A DNA stretch of 64,000 nucleotides, taken from Phycomyces blakesleeanus NRRL 1555(-). Its lineage: Eukaryota; Mucoromycota; Mucoromycetes; Mucorales; Phycomycetaceae. A program made the translations under genes and the position numbers. Each line of letters opens with the position of its first letter. The first letter of the stretch is position 1. The stretch lies in contig NW_017265147.1 of assembly GCF_001638985.1 (NCBI RefSeq), positions 155,545-219,544 of the forward strand, in the 5' to 3' direction. A model generated the notes under the pieces. That model worked only from the letters and a program-made list of their open reading frames with translations. It was not told the DNA's origin and did not search any database. This document shows positions 11,156 through 23,572 of this stretch, one piece after another.

Positions 11156-13085
11156 TTATTGGACTTTATGATTATTAAGCGCATACTCTATGTAGTTATA
11201 AGGCTCTGACTTTCGAAGCTCCCACCAAAAGCTAATAATACTTCCAGACCACACTCCGGTTACCTAAATATGCAATAAGAATAAGAACAAGATGCTAGAC
11301 AACAAATATCAATCTACCTGTCCGCCATCATTTTTATACCAAGAGACACAATCTGTGTTCCAGACAGTTGGCTTTAGATCTTTGATTAATTTGGCTACAA
11401 AGGCATCTTGAGCAGCAGCGGAGGGTTCGACAGCAGAAAGATTTTTATCAATAATACGCTTGATACACTGCATTGCCAAATCCACTTGACTATAGTATAA
11501 TTTTGTCATAAATAGTCTTTCCTCGCGTTTTTCAGCACATACCACTCCATAACAGATACCACAGTACTATGACCAATTCCTGAGGAAGGACCTATCATAA
11601 AAAACATGTTTGGGAATCCATGTACATTCACTGTTTTGTATGTCTTTGGAAACTCTTTTGACCACTCATCGAGCAACCCAATTCCATTTCTTCCGTAAAC
11701 TAAATGTAAGAATAATGTAAGTATTTCATAGCTTACTTATTCATTTCTTGTGTAAATACCTTTTAGGTTTCCAGTAAAACCCTTGACATTATACCCAGTC
11801 GCTAAAACCAAAATATCTACTTCGTTTTCATCGCCATTTACATCCACGATCGTACGTCCATGAACACTCTTGACTGCGCATGGTATAAGGGTTACGTTAT
11901 CACGTGCCAATGAACTTAAGTAGGTTGAGGAAACACCGATACGCTTACACCCTGGGGCAAAGGGAGGAATTAAAAGAGGAGCAAGCTCTGGTTTTCCAGC
12001 ACGCTCAAGCTCTTTTTTCATAGAACCTTCCAAATAAGAACGAGCGAGTTTTCCGATTATAGTGGAATGCAAAGCCAGGAAAAGATACAAGAACTCGTAC
12101 TAAAATAATGATATCAATTACGGCTAATCTTTATATGCCAACCCACCTTGAAGAAGACGTAACAGCGGTATATATAAAGCACAAAAGGCAGGTATACAAA
12201 AAGTGACTTGATAAAATCGGGCGTATCAAACTGGCTACGTTGCATGATCCATGCAGGTGTACGCTGATAACTATATAGGTGTCCAGCTGTTTTCGCCAGT
12301 TCTGGGATGACTTGCACTCCACTGTTTGAATACAGAACAAAAGCAATAAAAATAAGTATAGGTCATCCTTCGATTTTAATTGTACAAATATATATAAAAT
12401 AAATTCTTGCCTTGAGCCACTGCCAACCACTGCTACACGCTTTCCAGTAAAATCAACACTATTATCCCACACAGCAGTGTGCACAACTGTTCCTTCAAAC
12501 CCTTTGAGCTCCTCGGGTGTGAATGGAATATTAAGTGGTCCAATTCCAATAAACAAGAAATCATAGAGTCCTGTGAATAGTTGAGAATGGTCTGTAGTTT
12601 TTCGCCAATCGACCTTCCACTTCTGAATATCTTCAAGCCAGGTAGTGCAAATAACCTCGGTCTGGAATTTTGTTTGGGCATATAAATCATACTTTTGTGC
12701 AACATTTTGCATGTATTGGAGAATTTCTTCTTGTCCGCTGTACTGCTTTGACCACACTATAAACACACATTAGTCATCTGGACTGTAATTTAAGAGTAAT
12801 GTTTATATTTAGAATACGTGCATGGGTTTGGCTCAAAACTCAAGGAGTATAGATGGCTAGGTATATCGCAGGCACATCCAGGATATTTATTTGTAAGCCA
12901 TGTCCCTCCAATATCATCGTTTCTGTCAAAAAGGTCTGCAACTATTCCAAACCGTTTTTTCAACTGAATCGCGGCACACATGCCACTGAAACTATATTTA
13001 TTGTTATGAGTTTAGTGGTCGACTTTTATTTCTATGCTTACCCTGCGCCCAAGACGGCAGCCGTTTTTTTAGAAGCATTACTCAT
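11156..13085 (-). CDS. Flavin-containing (Baeyer-Villiger type) monooxygenase, copy 2
   Basis: Tandem paralog of the 7141-9168 gene with the same layout. The start at 13085 gives MSNASKKTAAVLGAG, and an intron splits the first GxGxxG at the same place, followed by FSGMCAA. It then shows DDIGGTW, YPGCACDIPSHLYSLSF, the FxGxxxHxxxW fingerprint (FEGTVVHTAVW), the second fold VAVVGSGS, PFAPGCKR, and a C-terminal SFWWELRK block ending at a TAA (11156-11158). A hydrophobic segment after the second fold (LFVYLPFVLYIYR) again hints at membrane contact. A TTTATATATT sequence about 25 bp upstream of the start may be promoter or leader. FAD/NADPH binding follows from the family; the substrate is unknown. 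Confidence 0.86.
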
Positions 13086-13329
13086 CAGAAAGAGAAAGAA
13101 GGTGAATATATAAAAATTTGTTTTTGAAACATTTAAATACTCTTTCTTCTCCTTCTATAAAAAACACACACGTACATACACAAATACAAAAACAAAACAA
13201 GAACGCTTATTGAAACTTAAGTTTACCCACCGTTTTTGGGTTTTTACCCCATTAAACTTTGATTTTAATGTGAGAGGCATGATCATAATAAATAAGTTGT
13301 ATTGTATACAAGAATGTGTGTTAAATTGG

Positions 13330-14666
13330 TTAGGCCATGTAGGCCTCCTCTAATAATATGCTTGTATCTTTGGTACGTGAAGACTGGCGCGTACGTAATA
13401 CAGGTTCATCGTCTGTTTGGATACTCTTTAAGAGATCTTCGGCCATCAAAACAACCGATTCACTCTTCATCATCCTGCGCTCTCTTCCGGTTGATCTTTC
13501 AGCACGTCGCTTGCTGCTGGTATCCATCTCTCCTGCTCGCAATTTATCCAGCAAATTGTCCATAATATTCTTCTCTTCTTCGGATCCTGTTCCCAATGCT
13601 AAATGAAAAGATATGCTTCAGTAAAGTATCCTTATACACCAAGTCAACCAGTATACAGAAATTACCATCGCTGGTGTCAACCCCTCGAAGCTTCTGAGCC
13701 TTTATCCGTTCCTTTCGTTCTTCATCTTTTACGCGTGCCTTTTCTAGATCGTCAAGTTTCTTTTGTGCTTTGGCATTGTCACTCATTGCGCGCTTAAAAA
13801 GGCGATATCAATCAGATTCTGTAACCAGCGCAACCAGGTTTACTTTGTCTTACCTCCCAGCTGGATGTAAAGGTTTTGAAGATGCCAAAGAATTCGTCTG
13901 GCTGTATTTGTCCAGGGTTCTCACCATAAAAGCCAACAACATCCTTATATGCGACATCCATGGACGTATATCGAACCTCGAGCTCATCAAACTTCTCGGC
14001 TGCCTCATCCCTAAACTTACGCATAACATCTGCATACTTGTCATCTTCGGGTGCTTCATATGAATCGTCGTAATGAATCTTGAGCTCTTTTATAAGTTTG
14101 GAAATTCCACTGCGAAGTTCATTGTACTCTTTGATAACGTCCGGGAGCGTGACTATAACAATAGTGTAAAAAGTATGCAAACTTTAATCGATGATGTCTT
14201 ATTACTTACTTCGACATGCTCGACCTGTTTCTTTTAAATCGTCAAGGAACACCTGTAAGCGAGGGAATTTCTTCTCGACAGCACCAGCCAAGAAATGAAG
14301 TAAAGTTGTATCATTTTCGGTTCCCTTGGTATCCAACAACTAATGGCATAATTAAAGAGCATTAATATACAAAACTTTATACAAAAATAATAAATATTCA
14401 CCTTGTTGATACTGGAAATCTTGATACCGAAAGCACCACCTTGGAATGAAGTGGAGTTCATAAAGTTACCCAGTACAAGAATAAGCTATAGTGATACAAT
14501 GCACAAGATACCATAATAATCATTGTAAATGCTGTGTAATGTTTTTTTTCTGTAATACAATCTACCTTGAGTAACTCCTTAAATGGCTGAGATTCTTTGA
14601 GGGACAATGATGCCTCCAGTACAGAGGACATGTTCTGAAATACAGAAAGTCAGAATTTAATGTTAA

Positions 14667-14711
<45 letters not shown>

Positions 14712-17700
14712 AGACAAACCTGGGCCAGCTGGTGATATTTTTCCCAGAATGTAGCACGGAAAAGCATGTTATCGACTCTTTCTTTGAAGCGATCGATCTC
14801 CATTATCTAAAAGTATCTCGAAATAGTAAGTAACGTTGGTACTCAACGTTTTTTATTGTTTTGTATTACCTGGAAGCAGAATTGATCAGGTCTGGAAAGA
14901 TTCTCCAAGGCGTCTTCTGATGCACTCTTAACAAATACTGAAAGTTTTCCTTGCTCTTCTGGGGTTGGTAGATTGTCTTGCAGATTCCGCAGAACAATCT
15001 CTGTGCACACATTGTCATCCATGGCCTTGATCTTTGCTGCAATCTCAGGCAGAGTAAAGTGTTTCAATTTTGCCAACAAAGAGATATCTAATGAAATATA
15101 ATTAAGTTAAATTAAATTCGAGTAGGAAATTGCTTAGCAAAAAAATAATCGCATTGTTAAAATACTTACTAATATTGGTAGCTTTCTTAGTATCGATGAT
15201 ACAGATTTCTTGCTTGACTTCTTTGGTCTTCTTCCTCTTGATTTCAATTACTCTCTGAGCAAATAGCTCTTCTACTGAATTAAAGATACCCATATCATCC
15301 AGTTCATCTTCCAGTGCTTCTTCGTCCACGTCTTCGGATGCCCAAATGGTTTTTGTAACAGCCTGGGTATGCATTTTGGTCCATTGAAGCGCACGGGTCT
15401 TGACACCAGGTTGATGGCGCATCTTCTTTCTAAGTGGACCAGAAGGAACACCAGGAGGTGGAGGGGCACCACCGGGAGGTGGGGGAGGTGGGGGCCCTCC
15501 AGGACTTCCAGGTGGGGGAGGTGGAGGTGGAGGAAGTGGGGCACCACCTGGAGGTGATGGTGGGGGAGGAGGGGGGGAAGCACCACCAATAGGAGGAGGT
15601 GGTGGTGGTGGGGGAGGAGGAAGTCCAGATTCACATGCTGGAGGTGGCGGTGGAGGTGGTGGTGGAGGTGGCGGTGGAGGTGGTATGTCTGAAGAAGTTT
15701 CTGGTAAATATGATAGCCCAACAGGGGGAAGAGGAGGGGGTGGAGGTATATCTGATGAATTTGGTGTATCATAATCATCAAGGAGGTCTTGGGTGGTTGA
15801 GGAAACATCTTGTTCGTGATCTTCTCTATCACTTTCGGCTATCTGGCCTGTTGTTGCTATATTCTGTCCATTCTTTTCTTCAGTTTCTTCGATAGGCAAA
15901 TTCTCATTGGCATATTCTGAGGTCTCTGTTTCATCAACTGATCTTGTATCCTCATGATCTGATGCCGCACTTTGAAGAGCAGAGTTATTCTTTCGTAGCT
16001 GTTTTTCAAGCTCTGCAGCAAGCGCGCTGATAGGTTTATCGGCATGATCTCCTAATGTTTCTTCATCCTGATCTAGCAACGCGTTCACTTGGTTTTTGAG
16101 GCTCATTCTCATCATCACTCCGTCGCTCTTATCATTGGATTCCCTTATTGGTACACTTGACAGATTTGGTACAGGCTTACGATTGGTATTATTAGCTCCA
16201 CGACGAGTGAAGCCAATGAGTGGTACGGTTCCTGGTACAATAAATCCAGTAGGTGCAGAAGATCCCATCCGATTTGTGAGTGAGGATTTAAAAGCTTCTG
16301 ACAAGCCTTCTGCTTTTGGTATGTTCTGAAGTGACTATTTGGATAGTTGAAGAATAAGATTTCTGGGCTCTTTTTTTTCTCTTCTTCTCCTTTCGTACCT
16401 CGGGTTCTGACTCATTTGTATTTCCACCTTCAAGAATAGCTTGTGCACGCAGACGATCATACGCACGGTTAACATCTTCACGTCCCATGTAGAATTTCTC
16501 ACTTCCACTAGATCCTTTTTCGCCTATAGCTTCAGCAGCTGCCTGGAGCGTTTCTTTTAGTTGCTGATCCAGGTTAACCAATTTGGCTTGGTGCTCTTGT
16601 TGAGTATCCTTAAGTTTGCGCTGCAAGGTAGAGATGGTCTTGCGAGACATTCTAAGCAAGTCTTCGAGCGAGTTGGTTTTTTCTCTGAGCTGACCCACAA
16701 GGCCATCTAAATGAAGAAGTAATGTAAGCGACTTTTGAGATTGTATCTTTGAAATCACCTCGATTAGTTACCTTGAGTCATATTAATCTCTAACTCCAAC
16801 TCCTGCTTCTCTTTGATAGCCTTTTCATACATGGCTTTAAACTGCTTGGCATCAGAAGTAGCGGCAGCTAACTGGTCTTGCTCCGCAAATTTATCTATTA
16901 GTGCGCCTACAGACATTCCCAGACCACCGGCATCATATTCGTTTGTTAAACCCTTGCGGTCCATAACTATCTGAGTAACCATATTATCCACCAACTGATA
17001 ATGACGCACTCTGGATTTGGTAGTTAGAATTAAATTGCTAACCCATTAAGCTATTTATATTCTTACTTGGTATCGCCTTGTCCTTGGATAAGCAAAAGAT
17101 GCTGTAGTGTACTCAAGAAAAAATCGTAACTACGTGTGCCTTCAACACGTGTCAGGATTGTATCAAATACGTCGCGTGGGTCGTTCATATCACTCAAAAT
17201 TTTTTCGTTGTATATTTCAACCATATCCTCATGATCATTATCCTTCATTTTAGTATAAATGTCAACGTGGCGTTGAAGGTTTTCATTGCTGAAATCATGC
17301 ATTTTTTCCATGATATTTTGTAGCCCACAGGCATCCATTTGGCTTCGAAGATGAATGCGCACCTCTACATCTTCAATAACGCTGATTATAGAGTTCACAA
17401 GCATCATATTGGATAGCTAAGATAAATAGAGCAAGCTGTATTAATACAATTTCATATTTTAAGAAGCATAGTCTAGCGTCCAATACTTACTGCGTAATCA
17501 CTCAAGTGGTTATCCGGTGCACCCTGAGGTCCCAATCGCTTAACATCCTCGCTTGCACCCACCAAACTGCCCATTCTTCCACGACCTTCCAGTGTAGCAT
17601 CCAGTAATTTAAGCCAAGCGTCAAAACGACCATATTCTCTTCTGTATTCTCTCAATTTATCCATGCCCTTCAATACAATATCCTGACCCTTGGGTAGATC

Positions 17701-18927
17701 CACATGGCAGACAAAGGCTAAGATTTCACAAACTAGTTTTCGTGTTTGTATAGGAGGTGAAACTAATGAAAGCAAGATATGGTAGATACATTGAGGGTTC
17801 GAAATAACTTCGCGTGCACCCCACTATAAAAATATCAATTAATTATCTGAGTTTTTCGACTTTTAAAGCCGTTTGATGACCTACTCTGTTGTTAATTAAA
17901 GATTTAAAGCACTTTAAGATTTCGGCCTCCATCTGTAAATCAGCCTCTGTTCTGTAATTGGGAGATAAAAACACTATGAGAAGCTCGATCCTTGTAATAT
18001 ACTGTCTTACTTTTGCTCTCTTTTGTTTAGGATGCCAATTACATTGGTAATTACTTGCAGGCCTCGAGACTCGATAAATTGACGCACCCAGCTAAAAATA
18101 ACAGCGGTAAGTCACTCTTTTCGTAGCTTCTTTTTTCTTTTTTCTTTTTTCTTTCTTTATAAACAGTCATACCTTAGGGGCATAGTCCGTAAGCTAACCG
18201 CCAGATGCGCCACAAGTCGTGGAGTTACACCTGTCATATCTGGTTCCAGGAATTGTTTGATGTAGAACTCGGGTGTACTCTTGTCAGGTTCACGATATTC
18301 GTTACCATTCCTCTTGGTGACAACAGTAGGAATTGGTTGGGTTACTTGTGCTTGTTTATCCTGGGATACCATCAGCCACTTTTTGTCGGTCGGAAAGGAT
18401 AACATAACTGCGCGCGCATTGGTATCTAAGATACCACGACGGGTCTTGTAGAGTCAACGTAAAGAACTTAAAATTAGTATTTGGATACTAAGCTAGGATT
18501 ATTTCCTTGGATCCATTTACCAGCATCTTGTCAAATAAGTCTTCAACTTCTCGAGCACTTCTTCCATCATAACTGATCATGCTTTCCATATCAGAGCTAA
18601 CAATTGAAAAGGTGTTTGATCGGCTTGGGCTGTCGTTTTCGTCTACAAAATATAAATATAAATAAATACCAGCTATCATATAAACCAAAAAAAAACAAGA
18701 TAAAACAAGTTATTAAGTTGATTTCTATCTTGTATACCTTGAAAGTAGTCATCAATTGCGAATGTGTTGCTGTAAGTGTTTGTGTTATAGACCGATGCAT
18801 GGGATGCGCCTGCCCAAGATTTTGTTGGCGCGATCTTATCAGTGTGTTTGGGTGTTCCTGGGGATGTTGGGCCCTGGTCAAACGTCGGTTTGCGCCGCTG
18901 CTTTGACTTTATGCCAAAGATATCCAT
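13330..18927 (-). CDS. Diaphanous-related formin (actin nucleator)
   Basis: Multi-exon gene encoding an estimated 1.3-1.4 k residues that nucleates and elongates unbranched actin for polarised growth and cytokinesis. The start at 18927 gives MDIFGIKSK. The GTPase-binding/FH3 part includes REVEDLFDKML, TPEFYIKQFL, WVRQFIESRGL and a coiled coil (16400-17000). FH1 is very proline-rich (about 15430-15770), with runs of up to fifteen prolines separated by GG or short linkers. FH2 (about 13850-15430) has LQWTKM and the signature LGNFMNSTSFQGGAFGIKIS followed by LLDTKG and TLLHFL. The last exon holds a DAD, MDNLLDKLRAG, followed by a basic segment, so Rho-controlled autoinhibition is expected. An intron near 14673-14705 carries a long TA microsatellite. 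It is divergent from RFT1, with 406 bp between the two starts. Confidence 0.95.
14673..14705. repeat. TA dinucleotide microsatellite in a formin intron
   Basis: Uninterrupted TA repeat inside an FH2-region intron; likely length-polymorphic. Confidence 0.85.
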
Positions 18928-19333
18928 CGCCTTTTGAACGCAATAAAATCAAGGGATGAAGAGCAAGATGAGTAAGAGATGAATACCAGACACAGACAAA
19001 AAAAAATGGCGGCCAAAGACAAATGCTGTGTAACTTTCACAAGGGCAGTCCAACATCTGTCTCCATCACTGTCACACCGTATAAACTGGAGCTAATTTGA
19101 GAAAAAAGCACCTGTCAAGGCAGTTAGCAGCAAACACCTGAGTTATTTGCCTGAACCACATTCTCCCATATCAAGTTTCTTCTTGGCTTGTTGAAAGAGA
19201 CCTCTTTAATGAATTCTTTAAATCCTTGTCCTACGTTCTCTGTTATTTTTATCTTTAAACACCGTTTCGATTTGCCTTTTTTTCTTTTCCCTTTCTTTTT
19301 TCTTTTTTTAATTTCTTTTATAACCCACTCAGA
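18928..19333. promoter_or_regulatory. Shared divergent promoter region, formin / RFT1
   Basis: The 406 bp between the two divergent start codons must hold both promoters. The RFT1 side is a pyrimidine-rich leader (TTTCTTTTCCCTTTC type) up to the ATG at 19334. I see no convincing TATA box on either side. Confidence 0.5.
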
Positions 19334-21193
19334 ATGCCTAATTCAGCCGGGACGGATGGCGTACTGGCATCATCAGTCAAAGGGGTTTATTACCTCATTA
19401 TGCTTCAGCTAATGTCACGGCTTGTTACATTTGTACTTCACCAAGTCGTATTACGATTCACTTCAGCCGAGACCCTCGGGATCGCGTCAGTTCAGTTCGA
19501 ACTTCTCTTATCCACCATTCTTTTCCTGTCGCGTGAAGGCTTCCGCTGTGCATTGTTACGTAGTCAGGAAACAAAGACCTCGAGCTCTGAATCCTTTTTA
19601 GGAATTCTCGATACAACACCCGAGGGTGTAGAGCAAAAAACAACGAATGTATCATATATCCCAACCTGCCTTGGCCTCATAACCACCATTTTGGCCTGCT
19701 CTTATTTCCTGTCTTTCGATCAGACATGTCCTCACTACCACCTCTCTGTCATTATATTTGGTGTGGCTGCCATGGCAGAGCTGGTTATCGAGCCTCTTTT
19801 TATCCTTGCTCTCCAAAGACTTTATTTCCAGGTGCGCGTCTCTGTCGAAGGTGTTGCAGTTGTGCTAAGATGCTTGGTCACATTTGGACTCACGATTTTG
19901 GGAAGTCGTGGCAACGGCGAGAACACATACGGTGTTCTGGCCTTTGCAATTGCTCAACTGGTTTTTGGTCTTACAATGATGGTTGGCTACCTTGGATTTT
20001 TTGCGATGGAGGTCTCAAAGGGAAACATTGCACTCAGATCCCTCTATCCTCGTCGCCTTGTGAGCACGGATGGAAAGTAGGTTTGATGATATCAAGATTA
20101 TTGTACTAATTACTTTTATAGAGTCTATTGGTTTGATCGCACTCTATTAGACCTTTCCATCACCCTTACTAAGCAATCATTACTGAAGCATATCCTTACA
20201 GAAGGTGATAAGATGTTGATTACTGCTTTGAGCACAGATGACAATCAAGGCATATATGCTTTTGTGGTGAATTATGGTGCGTTTTATGTAACATGTCATA
20301 TACAATTATATTTGCTCACAATAGCTATTTTTTGTTGGATTTTACGTTCATATTCTGTAGGCTCCCTTGTGGTACGCATCCTGTTTCAGCCTTTGGAAGA
20401 AACAGGCCGTACCCTATTCTCAAAGGTTCTCAGCGTGTCACCCGATCAGAAAGAGAATTCAATTACAACTGTAACTGATGTACTTCTTGTAATCATACGG
20501 TTTCACGTGCTACTTGGCTTACTGTTTGTTTGTTTTGCCACAAACTATACAAGCACGCTCATTGATTTACTGGTAGGCAAAGAGTGGTCTACAGTGCGAA
20601 ATGCTCCGCAGGTACTTTCGGCATATTGCTTATATGTGCCAATGATGGGTATCAATGGCATTACTGAGGCGTTTGTTCAATCTGCTGCATCTTCATCTGA
20701 TCTTACTCGCCAAAGCTATGCTATGATTGGGTTTTCAATATGTTTTATGTTGGCTGGATATTTGTGGATGAGTGTTTGGGACTTTGGGGCTATTGGCCTT
20801 GTCATGGCTAATATGGTGAATGTGAGCATCCGTATTGTCTACAGTCTCCATTTTATTAAAACATACGTTGGTGCCCAAAGAAATAAGCTACACATCCGTA
20901 ACTGGATGCCTCGTAGACTAACGATGGGGGCATTTGCTTCCTCCTGGGCAATCACTCGATGGTCATTACATCATATTGGTTGGCAAACCCTTGATCAAAA
21001 AGCAAGGCATATCAGTGTGGGTGTAGCCTGTTTTAGTGTAGTCTGTGCGGTTATGTAAGTATTTTCATATACCCAAATTAATAATAATAAAAATCTTGAG
21101 CTCTAATATACAATAATTTATTTTAGATACAAAAAAGAACAAAGATTCTTGACAGATCTGGTGCGCCTATCTAAGGGCAGAAAGCAGAACTAG
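19334..21193 (+). CDS. RFT1: RFT1-like ER membrane protein (N-glycan precursor assembly)
   Basis: Multi-pass endoplasmic reticulum protein needed for Man5GlcNAc2-PP-dolichol to reach the lumenal side in N-glycosylation; whether it is the flippase itself is debated. The N-terminal block is highly characteristic of the family: KGVYYLIMLQLMSRLVTFVL, then TLGIASVQFELLLSTILFLS and REGFRCALLR. Three introns follow, near 20078-20120, 20278-20360 and 21057-21125. The later exons encode KQSLLKHILTEGDK, FQPLEETGR, VLSAYCLYVPMMGINGITEA and further hydrophobic spans. The protein ends with a basic tail, LSKGRKQN, and a TAG at 21191-21193. The first ATG of the long frame gives the expected family N-terminus. 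It is convergent with the aspartic protease, with 61 bp between stop codons. Confidence 0.95.
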
Positions 21194-21254
21194 AGAAATA
21201 AAGTTTAAAATTGATAAACTAGTACATAAATAAGTTAATAAATTAAGTTGTCAT

Positions 21255-22675
21255 TTATTTGCTACGAGCAATTTTGACATTAGGGATCTCTTGATTAAAT
21301 ATAATATAATGATTCTTAATGAATGTATCGCCCAGAATAGCAAAAGGCAGACCACCGTAACCAAAGCCGGCAGTACAACGCTCAGGTTCATTGTAGAAGA
21401 TCAAGGATTCAACAGGGATTGTAAATTGTCTCTTTCCCAATGTCAAGTGGAGAGGTTTGAGATTGGTTGTATCACAATCGATAATAAAGGTACCGTCGCG
21501 GCGATCTATGGCATTATATGCTGCGGCAATAGAGTGAGCAACCTCGTCAGTAAACAAAAGAAGAGTAGTTCCAGTGTCGATGATGGCGTCAAATGGTGCT
21601 GTCACTACGGATGTTTTACCAACTTTGACATTTTTTACATTGACACCCCAGAAACCTTTTTTTAAAGAAAAAAAAACAGCATTTAATGTAATTGGTTTAA
21701 TGTGTCGTATGTATAATATTAAGATAATTTAGAATTATACCTTGGGTATTGTTTACGGGAATAGTTGTAAGGGGTCCGTCAATGTGTTTTGGGTTGTAGT
21801 CTCCAAAGATGATTTCTAAGAAGAAGAAAAGTATAAAATATTAGTTAGTCAAATAATAACAATATATATATGTAAATAATATGCACTTGCCTCCTCCTCC
21901 TCCACTAGCTTCTTTTCCATAATAGGTACTGAAAATAGGTTTGCTAATGATCTTTTGGCTGATCAAGTTATCAACGGGTGTAGCAATGTTTTTCAGGGTA
22001 TTAAGGCTACTGAATCCCAGGCCCAGTAAGCCATCAATTGGTTTGTACATAAACGAAGGAGATTCGAACTCTGCAAGTTCAATACCCTGTTCCTTGATAG
22101 CCAAATCACCGAGACGAACGGTGTCATAACCGAGAAGACCAGAAGCTGTAGAACCGTCACCGTAACTAATTTCCCAGCTTTTCTCGGTCGTTTTGTACGT
22201 GTTTGACAGCGTTGGATCAAACTTGTTCTGCTTTGAACCGCAAGAATCACAGCTAGTTGAGACTACGTATTTATCACAATATATTTATATATTATACAGA
22301 ATTAGTAAAGAAAACAAGCAATAGTTAGAAATGAGTATTAAAAAAAACGTTTTTCTTACCTGTCCAGAGATCTGAAGATCCAGTATCAAATACAAGGCGC
22401 ATTAACTGAGGAGGTGTACCAACGGTGACATTTCCATAATACATTATATCATACAAATAATCAGTCAAAGGAACCTTGCCAACCGAGAATGAGGTAGAGC
22501 CTTCGATAAAACGCGAATACTTTGTGCGTGCGCTCAAAACACCGCGGGTAGCATTGAATTTGAATTCATGGTTGGAGTGTAAGCTGAAAGAGGGGAGCTC
22601 TGTAGTTGTATTTGTGGGAGCAGCATTGACCGACAAGGCTAAGCAAATTGCGGCCACGCATGATATTATCTTCAT
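21255..22675 (-). CDS. Secreted pepsin-like aspartic protease (A1, rhizopuspepsin/mucorpepsin type)
   Basis: Predicted extracellular acid endopeptidase made as a zymogen. The start at 22675 gives a signal peptide, [18 protein letters not shown], then a propeptide of about 60 residues. The mature part begins near the conserved [12 protein letters not shown]. The first catalytic motif is [10 protein letters not shown], just before the first intron. The flap-containing segment WEISYGDGS and GLLGLGF follow, and the second catalytic motif is [11 protein letters not shown]-terminal family marks include [18 protein letters not shown] and a TAA at 21255-21257. Three or four introns are present. A Gly-rich insertion, ASGGGGG, sits beside an intron near 21895. 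Size and order match fungal A1 proteases. Confidence 0.93.
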
Positions 22676-22766
22676 GGCAAGGAAAGGAATGGGGGATGGT
22701 AAGTTTTGTGAAGAGAGGTATGAGAAAGGACAGGAATAACGGGAATACGATCAAGATCAGGCTGGC

Positions 22767-22772
22767 TTTATA
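22767..22772 (-). promoter_or_regulatory. TATA box of the aspartic protease gene
   Basis: GCATATAAAGCC on the minus strand, about 92 bp upstream of the ATG at 22675. It is a good TATAAA match in an otherwise mixed-composition leader. Confidence 0.55.
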
Positions 22773-22796
22773 TGCTTGGTTTATGATGACATTTAT

Positions 22797-22830
<34 letters not shown>

Positions 22831-23572
22831 CTTTATGAAATCCGCATCTTTGGGTATAGCACAACAAAATCTATTTTATATGGCTATATGTCTGTGTTAT
22901 GTAAGGTTTGGGTACAAACATATCTTCGTACAAATATACTTTTTGTATGAGGACGGTTTGCACGAGTAGACTACATGTTGAAGATCGCCAAATTTGAGTA
23001 TAAATCCCCTTATAAGGATAATTTTATTTAAAAAAAAAGATATTGTGTGTTACATGGCTCACACGCAATTTTAACCTTGAAAGATCTAATATAGCATCAG
23101 CTCCATTGTTTGCTAGGAAATGATCGATGTACAACACTTTTGTTTTTAATTGAAGACCTTACTTATTAGAGTCATAAAATTATTGTATTCTTTGATTTAT
23201 ATTTATTCATTGAACTAAGGATATTAAATAAAACATAACATCTGCCATATTCCTTTGAAAATTTTTTTAGCTATTACTTTCATCGATATTTACACGTAGT
23301 GCTTTATTGTAAAATAAGATTTCAAAATGAAAGACATCCGGGTGTATTAAATATGTAAGCCGATTTGATCGAAAATAACACTACATATGGAGATAAGAAA
23401 CAAAGCGGGTATATGTGAATGTAAAATGAATCTCTATATATATACATATATTGCCTTGTATTTCTTCCCTTTTAATCACATTAATGAAATAAGATAAATT
23501 AAAATAAGGTTTATATTCTAGGAATAAAAAGCTATATAGGTATACAAGATAGACGCACAAGATAGTGGTAGC
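22773..23572. other. Intergenic DNA with TA microsatellite
   Basis: The stretch holds a TA repeat at about 22799-22826 and AT-rich sequence. I see no gene. It separates the protease promoter from the 3' end of the dehydrogenase gene. Confidence 0.5.

Noticed and set aside
15369..15895. Plus-strand frames opposite the formin FH1 region
   Set aside because: They are the antisense of the proline-rich repeats and have no independent support.
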